Assembly: GCA_029261535.1 (NCBI GenBank)
Contig: JAJDBF010000011.1
Location: 62,001-126,000, forward strand
Origin: Nitrospinaceae bacterium
GTDB taxonomy: Bacteria; Nitrospinota; Nitrospinia; Nitrospinales; Nitrospinaceae
Direction of reading: 5' to 3'
Length of the DNA: 64,000 bases
The notes beneath the pieces were generated by a model, which did not search any database, had not been told where the DNA came from, and saw only the letters and a program-made list of their open reading frames with translations. The translations under genes were made by a program, and so were the position numbers. This document shows positions 55,701 through 61,735 of the stretch, piece after piece; the first letter of the stretch is position 1, and the number at the start of each line of letters is the position of its first letter.

Positions 55701-55998
55701 CGAAAGAAAAGCTCTGTTGGAATCCTGCGAGACGCGATTGCGACCGATCATGATGACGGTCATATCCAGTATTTCCGGGATGATCCCTCTGGCCTTTGGA
55801 GAAGGCTCCGGCACTGAATTGTATCGGGGGATGGGGACCGCGCTGATCGGAGGGCTGGCGTTTTCTTCTTTGTTTACTTTATTTCTGATACCCGTTTTAA
55901 TATCTTTTATGACGGATCTTGGATTTCATACGAGGCGCGAAGATCTGGTAAAAGAATCGCTGGCTGATCCGGAGATAACTCCCGTTGCCAGTCAGTAA
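52744..55998 (+). CDS. RND-family efflux pump, inner-membrane permease
   Basis: This is a 1084-residue RND permease with the usual layout: one N-terminal helix, a large periplasmic loop, six helices, a second periplasmic loop and six helices. The relay residues in helix 4 read GMAFAVGMVVDNSIVVLENI, so the AcrB Asp407-Asp408 pair is Asp408-Asn409 here. GMIPLAFGEGSG and IVVNNAILIVHQ mark the later helices. The periplasmic loops (about 300 residues each) are typical of HAE1-type drug/solute pumps. It is translationally coupled to the adaptor. No outer-membrane factor follows. Substrate unknown. Confidence 0.95.
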   Translation: MKLVDYSIRNYHTVTVAIVMATTLGVLCYGILPRQLTPTVDKPLVEVTTTYRGLSPNEVERNITRRLEDQLENVESLKKMTSRSQHGQSSITLEFDWGVDKKTTMIDVNNKLQQVKDLPVLADKPTMKSVSSDNSQPIMWVIVEKPNEKMQELGKNKMFEIGEDLIKPVLNRVEGVGDVWHFGGEEREMRVEFDPYAMARLHLTYSEVISRLSNENQNTRAGFHDESSREYTVRTLGEFTSPEDILNAVIKRDGEKTIRVRDFATVVDGYQRTTSIVRINGQMSNAFGIIREAGANVVKTCNLTRETIEELNQELVNRGIPMRLKIVYQDVDYINEAMDLVKDNLGLGAILAIAVLLFFLGSFRSVLIISISIPVSLVSVFIVLKLLDRSINIISLAGMAFAVGMVVDNSIVVLENIYRHLTLRKGVLRAAYDGTVEVWGAVLSSTLTTLAVFLPIVFVQEEAGQLFRDIAITISASIALSLLVSITVIPTLACLLIKLKPGEEYNAGFFKKAWFRPFMWIGETTKNGYDRILRFLLGTGTAKTLLKGGIIAGIGSLLLLSTTILPDRDYLPFGNSNMVFMFIEPVAGMPVDKNMQFMASYEKKITEMEDVQHNFLVFSSRFNGGGAILYPELASGQKGEVKMAVKSGEMGKEIFAIPGYRFAFASQRPIFSSANKTFDVEIVGPDMLLLKDTAISLIGQISQSKGIHSVRPEFKFGNPELRFLPKRELSARLNMGVPEVGRVVEALNAGTYLGEFNDQGEPIDFVLVQKKDNKKMELQDYRDLPVWSAGGRMTHLGHLVDIETAAGPARIDHIEKERSIKLLVQVRKEFPMQKVIDHVEKKILAQQRLSLGPEYGLRVGGSADDLASTTQSLLDSFWYAIGFIYLLLVALFKSFVRPFIVMLTVALAVSGSFFGIAGNNAWQKGNIRGYLEEFNVPNPEQMLDGWNWVTFDILTQLGIIILAGIVVNNAILIVHQMLNNIREGMDERKALLESCETRLRPIMMTVISSISGMIPLAFGEGSGTELYRGMGTALIGGLAFSSLFTLFLIPVLISFMTDLGFHTRREDLVKESLADPEITPVASQ

Positions 55999-56016
55999 GG
56001 CTTTAGGATTCTTCAA

Positions 56017-56022
56017 TATAAT
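56017..56022 (+). promoter_or_regulatory. Perfect -10 box upstream of the DUF4234-like gene
   Basis: TATAAT at 56017-56022 lies 29 bases before the ATG at 56051 and 19 bases after the RND gene stop. No -35 box is convincing, so this is only a candidate. Confidence 0.3.
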
Positions 56023-56050
56023 ACTAGTTTGCTTTTAATCAGGCGAGACG

Positions 56051-57295
56051 ATGTCCGTATTCATTCAGTTTAAAAGTTGGTCCGGAAAAGATGCGACTGT
56101 GGCCATTATACAATTGTCGAAAGTTTTCAAGTTAAAGGGGAAACAGTCTGAAACAGTAATGGATTTACTGACTCAGGGCCGGACCTGGAAATATGGAACT
56201 CCTGTTGCGGAGGCTAAAGCCGGTCAAGCCAAAGTTTTTTTTCAAAAACTGGGATTTAAACTGGAGCTGATTCCTGTAGCCCCGTCAGTGTCCGTCGTAC
56301 AAGCCACCGCCTTGGCTCATGCGGCTTCCTCATCACCAGCACCCTCCAATACCATCAGTGCAAAAGATTTTGAAGTTCCCGGTGTTATCTGTCTGCTCGA
56401 TGAATCACCGGAGGAGGCCGAACTAAACCAGGACCGCCGTTTGCTGGAAATTAAACGGACACCTGTGCTGTTGGTCGTGTTTTTTCTGGTCATTACCCTT
56501 GGGTTTTACGGTATCTTCTGGTTTTTAAATCGCATGGAAGCGTTGAACAACCTGGATTCCAAAAGCAAATTATCTCCCGGTATATTCCAGGTTTTGCTCA
56601 TTTCCTCTGGGACCCTCCTGGTGTTTCGTATTCTCGACGTATTCTTTGACATAAATTTTGGCATTGACCTGATTCTGTTTTTGGTTTCGCTTATTGTGTT
56701 CGGTCTGGTAATTGCTCAGGCGTTTAAGGTCCGCCGCATTCTTCTGGACCATTTCGATGCAAATTTTTCGGGTTTAAAAGTCATCTCCGGGGGATTGACT
56801 CTGTTCCTCGGCATTATTTTTCTTCAATATAAAATAAACGGAATTCATGCCTGGTATCAACGTGAAGAGGAAGGGGAAATTCGATTAAATGGCGATGGTC
56901 TGGCCTGGTTCTTCGCTATTTTATTTTTGTTCATCGCGCCGGTGGCGTTGATCAGCTATAGCGCAAGAGTGGCGTTCGAGGAATTTGATTCTGAAAATAC
57001 GTTCACAGAATCCTTTGCAGAAGGACTCCAATTGGGAAGTTATTTTGCCGCGTGCGAAGATTACTGGAAAAAAAATGGAGACGAACAGGTATGCACGAAA
57101 GAAAAAGCTGGAGACAGCCGACCCTCCTATTCAGATAACCCCAAGGTCAAGGTCACGGGATCGGGCACGCGAGAGACCTTCCATGCCGAGGCCGTATATG
57201 AAGGTTCTGAATCGGGCTTAACCATTAATAGCCAGGGAGAGGTTGGGATCAAAGATGGCGACGAAACTTATGTGATCGATTTTGATGTTAAATAA
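56051..57295 (+). CDS. Membrane protein with DUF4234-like domain
   Basis: The 414-residue protein has an N-terminal soluble region of about 80 residues (IQLSKVFKLKGKQSETVMDLL, then an EAKAGQAKVFFQKLGFKLEL helix-strand pattern) that I do not recognise, and an Ala/Ser/Pro linker. A membrane region starts near residue 135 with KRTPVLLVVFFLVITLGFYGIFWF, the DUF4234 pattern, followed by three or four more helices to about 310. The C-terminal 100 residues are soluble and Gly/Ser/acidic. It probably sits in the inner membrane. It follows the efflux genes with a 52-base gap and its own -10 box. Function unknown. Confidence 0.72.
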   Translation: MSVFIQFKSWSGKDATVAIIQLSKVFKLKGKQSETVMDLLTQGRTWKYGTPVAEAKAGQAKVFFQKLGFKLELIPVAPSVSVVQATALAHAASSSPAPSNTISAKDFEVPGVICLLDESPEEAELNQDRRLLEIKRTPVLLVVFFLVITLGFYGIFWFLNRMEALNNLDSKSKLSPGIFQVLLISSGTLLVFRILDVFFDINFGIDLILFLVSLIVFGLVIAQAFKVRRILLDHFDANFSGLKVISGGLTLFLGIIFLQYKINGIHAWYQREEEGEIRLNGDGLAWFFAILFLFIAPVALISYSARVAFEEFDSENTFTESFAEGLQLGSYFAACEDYWKKNGDEQVCTKEKAGDSRPSYSDNPKVKVTGSGTRETFHAEAVYEGSESGLTINSQGEVGIKDGDETYVIDFDVK

Positions 57296-57343
57296 GCAAA
57301 AAAATTTATTCTGTCTATGATTGTCTAATGCTCTTGAGAAAGT

Positions 57344-58126
57344 TTATCGCGGCTCCCATTCTGAAGTGGGAGCTTCGATCACCAGCTCCTTGTGGTTGTG
57401 CGGATGGGTCAGGATCAGCTTGCTGGCACACAGCGCAATTTTATAATCCCCCAGCCGTGTTTTGGCGCGGTATTTTAAATCCCCGACGATGGGGTGCCCG
57501 ATGAAAGACAACTGGGCGCGGATCTGATGGAACCGCCCGGTGTGCAATTCCACCTCCAATAAAGCCACCTGCTTTATTTTACTCAATACCCGGTAACTCA
57601 GAACCGCACGCTTGGCATCCGGAGCCGGGCGAGGGAACACCGTTGCTTTGAGAGATTTTCCCTTGCGAATAAAATGCGTGAGGCACGCTTCTTCTTTTTC
57701 CGGAATCCCTTCCACCAGACAGCGGTAGAATTTTCTCATGTGACGTTGCCTGATCTGGTCGGACAGGCTGGAGGCGGCGGCGCGGGTTTTGGCGAATACC
57801 ATCACCCCTTCAACGTTGCGGTCCAGCCGGTGGATCAGCCCGACAAACGTTTCATCCTGCTGGGACTGTCGAGAATTTTTCAGGGCACCTTTAAAAGTCG
57901 CATCTGGCCGCGAGCGTCTCTTGTCAGGCAAGCGGGAGCGAACTGCTGGTATAAAAGGTTTTGAACGGTGGGAGGTTTTTTTTAAATAATCGCGAATCGC
58001 CCCGGTGAGTGCCGGTGCGCCGGACTTGTCCCCCTGCGCCAGCCACCCTGCGGGTTTCAGAACGGCGATCAAATGTTTGTCTTCAAAAAGAATAGCAAAA
58101 GGCAGAGCGGATTTTTTTTCGTTCAA
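57344..58126 (-). CDS. RluA-family pseudouridine synthase with an in-frame repeat insertion
   Basis: The 260-residue enzyme isomerises uridine in RNA. The motif containing the catalytic Asp is HRLDR at 99-103 (Asp102), and LLEVELHTGRFHQIRAQL near 191-208 is the conserved RNA-binding segment. The start is TTG 58126, overlapping the DUF502 stop (TTGA). There is no S4 domain. Residues about 49-82 (the KKTSHRSKPFIP...RPDATFKGAL segment) form a basic insertion not expected between the first strand block and the FVGLIHRLDR motif. It coincides with palindromic repeat copy 3 at 57882-57980. The catalytic core on both sides is intact, so the enzyme is probably functional. Target site unknown. Confidence 0.9.
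   Translation of the reverse strand: MNEKKSALPFAILFEDKHLIAVLKPAGWLAQGDKSGAPALTGAIRDYLKKTSHRSKPFIPAVRSRLPDKRRSRPDATFKGALKNSRQSQQDETFVGLIHRLDRNVEGVMVFAKTRAAASSLSDQIRQRHMRKFYRCLVEGIPEKEEACLTHFIRKGKSLKATVFPRPAPDAKRAVLSYRVLSKIKQVALLEVELHTGRFHQIRAQLSFIGHPIVGDLKYRAKTRLGDYKIALCASKLILTHPHNHKELVIEAPTSEWEPR
57882..57980. repeat. Palindromic repeat element, copy 3 (inside the pseudouridine synthase gene)
   Basis: The 99-bp segment starts AGGGCACCTTTAAAAGTCGC. Over its first 34 bases it matches copy 1 (2181-2214) at 29 positions, including GGCCGCGAGC. Its right half (GCGAACTGCTGG...GGTTTTGAACGG) aligns with the right halves of copies 1 and 2. It is read in frame on the minus strand as residues 49-82 of the enzyme. 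It has no stop in that frame and 99 bases is a multiple of three. Confidence 0.72.
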
Positions 58127-58842
58127 GTGGATATGTCCTGCTTGTTGATTGTCTGAGGATCAATTTCAACGGTGCTTCCTTTATGAAGGGCATCGCGCTT
58201 GTCATGCTTGGGGGTGACAATGCCGCAGGAGATCACCATTTTGATGCCTTCTTCGACCGTCATTGAAAGCGAGGTGGTGTCTTTCTTCGGCACGAAAATG
58301 AGGAAGCCGGAGGTGGGATTCGGCGTGGTGGGAACGAAGACGTTGACCACTTCCTCTGTAGTGATTTCCTGAACCTCACCGCGAGTCTGGCTGGTGATGA
58401 ACCCCATCGACCAGATACCCTTGCGCGGAAACTCGACCACGACCACTTCATTGAAAGCACCGGTATCGGTGGTGGCGATGGTGGTGACTACCTGCTTGGC
58501 GCCCGTGTAAACATTGCGCACGATGGGAATACGTTCCAGAATTTTTTCGCCCAGTTGAAGAAGTTTGGCACCCATCACATTGGTGGTGATGACACCGATC
58601 AGGAAGATAGCCACCAAGGTCATGAACACACCAAGCCCAGGAATACGATAACCTGCCTGGATGGGAGCGCCGAGGGTGATGAGGAGTTTGGTGAAGGTCG
58701 GCGAAAGCGCATCGTCCAAAAGACGAAAAAGAAAGTTCAGGATAAAAATGGTGAACGCAATGGGTAGTGAGATGAGCAGTCCCGTGATGAAATAATTTCG
58801 CAACTTGATTTTCAGTTTTTTAAACACAATCTGAATACCCAC
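58123..58842 (-). CDS. DUF502 family membrane protein
   Basis: The 239-residue protein has two N-terminal membrane helices (about 18-40 and 70-90), then a GAKLLQLGEKILERIPIVRNVYTGAKQV segment and a C-terminal FVPTTPNPTSGFLIFVPK stretch, all characteristic of DUF502. The family is found widely in bacteria and plants (LCV-like) without a settled biochemical role. Its stop overlaps the TTG start of the pseudouridine synthase gene, suggesting one transcript. Confidence 0.88.
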   Translation of the reverse strand: MGIQIVFKKLKIKLRNYFITGLLISLPIAFTIFILNFLFRLLDDALSPTFTKLLITLGAPIQAGYRIPGLGVFMTLVAIFLIGVITTNVMGAKLLQLGEKILERIPIVRNVYTGAKQVVTTIATTDTGAFNEVVVVEFPRKGIWSMGFITSQTRGEVQEITTEEVVNVFVPTTPNPTSGFLIFVPKKDTTSLSMTVEEGIKMVISCGIVTPKHDKRDALHKGSTVEIDPQTINKQDIST

Positions 58843-59097
58843 ACAGGAGTTTATTGGCGATTCGATTCCGGCCCTTTAAAATATAGCCTGGGCACATTGT
58901 ATAGAAGGTGGAGGGCCGGAACAAGGTACCCGCATTTTTTTGGAGGTGGATTGGGGGTTGCCAAGGATCAGGAATTTCGTTAATATTCAGACAGTTTCGA
59001 AAAAAAATCTGTTGGTATTTCCCACACCCAAGCTGAAAAACTAGTCTTTTTTTTGCTGGGTTTTGGATGTTTGGAACCGGGAAAACCTTTGCAGGTG

Positions 59098-59170
<73 letters not shown>

Positions 59171-59206
59171 TTAAATTGAGATTCAATAAAATCCAAAGAA
59201 GTACAG

Positions 59207-59240
59207 AAGCCCATGGAAACAGGGGCTTTTTCTTTTCTTT
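59207..59240 (+). terminator. Rho-independent terminator of the tRNA gene
   Basis: AAGCCC (59207-59212) pairs with GGGCTT (59223-59228) across a ten-base loop, followed at once by TTTCTTTTCTTT. It lies 37 bases after the tRNA end on the same strand. Confidence 0.7.
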
Positions 59241-59472
59241 GCGTCCAGAGAGTGTATCCCGTCAGCCGAATCTGGTCCAAATGAGTTAATAAGTTAAGAG
59301 ACACTTTTTGTTAACCTTTCCTATTGGAAGAAAGTATTAAGTGAACCCGTAGTCCGAGACATCCGTTGCCAAACCCGCCGTATATTCCTCCGGGGAAAAG
59401 ATCTGGATTGTACTGGAAGGTCTCAGCTTTATTGTCGTTTGAGAAGGGACGGGTGGAATTCAAAAAACCGGT

Positions 59473-61359
59473 TCAAACCGAAACATCCTTGATCTGGACT
59501 TCGACCTTGAGTTGCTCGGTACCGCCACCTTTAAAAATGGTTCCGCTGACGGGCGTGGCGTCCCGGTAATTTCTTCCAGAGGCTACGCGTATATGATCCC
59601 GCTCCACAATACAGCCGTTGGTGGGATCGAATCCGCGCCAGCCTAAATACGGCAGATACACTTCCGCCCAAGCGTGGGAGGCATCGGACTGGAGTTTGTT
59701 TTCATAATCCCCTCCCGTGTAAATATAGCCGACCCGGTATCTCGCTGGAATACCCAGCAGGCGACAGAGGCATATGAACAGGTTGGCGAAATCTTGGCAC
59801 ACACCTTTTCGTATTGAGAAAACATCAAATGCCGTGGTCTCAAGAAAGGTGATCCCCTGAACGTAAGCGAAGTCTTCATAGATTTTCTTATTAATATCCA
59901 TGAGGCTGTCGATCAGATGGGAATCATTTCGCTTAACAAAACTCATGGCGAAATCAGTCAACTGCCGGAGTTGCGTTTCCGGGAGCTCGGGAGGCAACAG
60001 ATAAGGAAGCATCATCTGGCGCTGCCAGGGCATCCACATGAGCGGAATCTGAGAGCGCCGCATGGCCGAGGTGTGGTCGTCCGGGGGACAGGAGTAAACC
60101 TTTACACGGCTTTGGGTTTTGATCAAAAGTTGTGTGTAGGCTTCAGTGATATCGTAATGCATCGAATGATTCGCAAACACATCTTCAAATTGCAATAGTT
60201 TGCCGTCGACCGAAAGTTCCAGCGTGGCCTGCAACACTTCCTGGATTTCGTCTTCCACCGGTTTCAGACGAAAGGTATGAGTACTGTGTTCCACAGGAAC
60301 GGAATAGTTGTATTCCGTAAGGTGGGCGATGTCGTAGGACCGGTATTCCAGCGGATTCCCATCTGATGCATGGGTGAGAGACTTAATATTGATTATATTC
60401 GAAAAACTTTTCGTTACGGAGGCCTCCGCATCATCTATTTGCGTGCTGGTTTGGGATTGTTCCTGTTGCTGGGAAACGAACAGTTCCGTTTTTTTTGCGG
60501 TATCTTCTATAGCCGCTGGAGGATTTTCACCGACGGTGTGCTGATTCAGGGTGTTTGCTTCAGCGGGCAGGTTATCCCAGTAAATCGCGCCTCTGCGGGT
60601 GATGATGAGACGTCCAGGCTGCATGGGCTGGGAGGAAGCCTCATCAAACGGGAAAGACGAAACCAGGAAAACAGTGCGTAGCGAATCGCGCGGGTCTTCC
60701 AGATTCAGGGAAACCAGTTCAGTTTCTAAAACCGGCGATTTTTCGGAAGGCAACACTCGGTGAAAGTAAAGATCACGTTCCGAATTTTTTCCGTGATAAA
60801 TGGCAAGGCTCCTGCCGTCGCTCAAGACGAAGTCGGAGGTCCCCAATTCGTCCAGCTTTTCCATCCACTCTAAAATTTCGTTGCCCTGGATGTCGGTCAA
60901 CCCTTTCGCGGAGCAAGCCAGAAGTTTGCCCAGCAAGAAGCAGAACGCTAGCTCTGAATCGGTCGTTCCGATAGGTTCCAGAAGACCGGCGGGATCGTTA
61001 TGAAGCTCATTGAGCGCGGTCCGGTCCAGTCGGCCGTTGTGCAGGAAAAGCCAGTCGTAGCCGCCAAAACTGCGCCGGAACGGTTGAGTGTCATGCTGGG
61101 TATATTGTTTGCCTGCGCCCTTAACCTTGCACATAAAAATGGTGGAACGAAAACTGGTCCCATCCTGAAGTGCATTCAACAAGGTAGGGGTGTCATTGGC
61201 CATGGAGTCCTTTATTATGGAGGCTCCATAGTCATCGTTGGGATACCAGCCAAACCCCCAACCCGGGGTTTTAAGGTCCCTGGAGTCTTCGCCAGCCTTG
61301 AGCTTGATGGAAGGAGAGCCCAGGCAATCAAAATTTAGTGCTAGAATTTCTCCGGACAT
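59473..61359 (-). CDS. Fusion of class II glutamine amidotransferase-like domain and transglutaminase domain
   Basis: The start is ATG 61359 (MSGEI). Residues 1-260 resemble YafJ-type class II amidotransferases: GWGFGWYPND at 33-42, QPFRRSFGG and WLFLHNGRLD, but the N-terminal Cys is absent: the protein starts Met-Ser-Gly. Residues about 340-430 form the bacterial transglutaminase N-domain (EYRSYDIAHLTEYNYSVPVE). The transglutaminase domain follows with the triad Cys521 in GVCQDF, His562 in SHAWAEVY and Asp578 in GFDPTNG. The C-terminal half could hydrolyse or form amide bonds; with the changed nucleophile the first half may bind rather than cleave glutamine. It is downstream of the DUF2126 gene on the same strand, with a 376-base gap. 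Confidence 0.88.
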   Translation of the reverse strand: MSGEILALNFDCLGSPSIKLKAGEDSRDLKTPGWGFGWYPNDDYGASIIKDSMANDTPTLLNALQDGTSFRSTIFMCKVKGAGKQYTQHDTQPFRRSFGGYDWLFLHNGRLDRTALNELHNDPAGLLEPIGTTDSELAFCFLLGKLLACSAKGLTDIQGNEILEWMEKLDELGTSDFVLSDGRSLAIYHGKNSERDLYFHRVLPSEKSPVLETELVSLNLEDPRDSLRTVFLVSSFPFDEASSQPMQPGRLIITRRGAIYWDNLPAEANTLNQHTVGENPPAAIEDTAKKTELFVSQQQEQSQTSTQIDDAEASVTKSFSNIINIKSLTHASDGNPLEYRSYDIAHLTEYNYSVPVEHSTHTFRLKPVEDEIQEVLQATLELSVDGKLLQFEDVFANHSMHYDITEAYTQLLIKTQSRVKVYSCPPDDHTSAMRRSQIPLMWMPWQRQMMLPYLLPPELPETQLRQLTDFAMSFVKRNDSHLIDSLMDINKKIYEDFAYVQGITFLETTAFDVFSIRKGVCQDFANLFICLCRLLGIPARYRVGYIYTGGDYENKLQSDASHAWAEVYLPYLGWRGFDPTNGCIVERDHIRVASGRNYRDATPVSGTIFKGGGTEQLKVEVQIKDVSV

Positions 61360-61735
61360 TTTCCGTATCAAAATAGTGTTGGTAATTGAAAACTTTTACA
61401 GCTGTTACTCTACTTCTACAATTATTATTTTAAAATAACTATCAAAAACTTAGGTCATAAAAAGTAAGCAGTTTAGTTTCAACGTTATAGTCGATGACTG
61501 TCAGAGTTGGCGGCACTCCCTGACAGGATATTTAAACGGTCAGATGATCCATCTGGGATCACCGAGCGTCCAGCTTCGTTGTCATATCCTCCCGAGGATT
61601 TCCTCGTTTTCCCTCAAAATTGTTCTCGAAAATACTTTCCCAGAATCGATAAGGTGTTTTTTTTGAGAAAAATCTACGGAGTGTAAACTTCGTTGTTTGC
61701 GGTGATCAATATTTATTTAAGAGCAGGCTCTTACC
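61360..61735. other. Intergenic stretch with hairpins, no gene seen
   Basis: This gap of about 376 bases lies between the two minus-strand transglutaminase-related genes. It contains two inverted repeats: CTGTCAG/CTGACAG near 61498-61526 (interrupted by a second AGT/ACT pair) and GATCC/GGATC near 61544-61558. Neither has an adjacent T-run, so I do not call a terminator. The bases nearest the downstream gene start are very AT-rich and probably hold its promoter. Confidence 0.45.
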
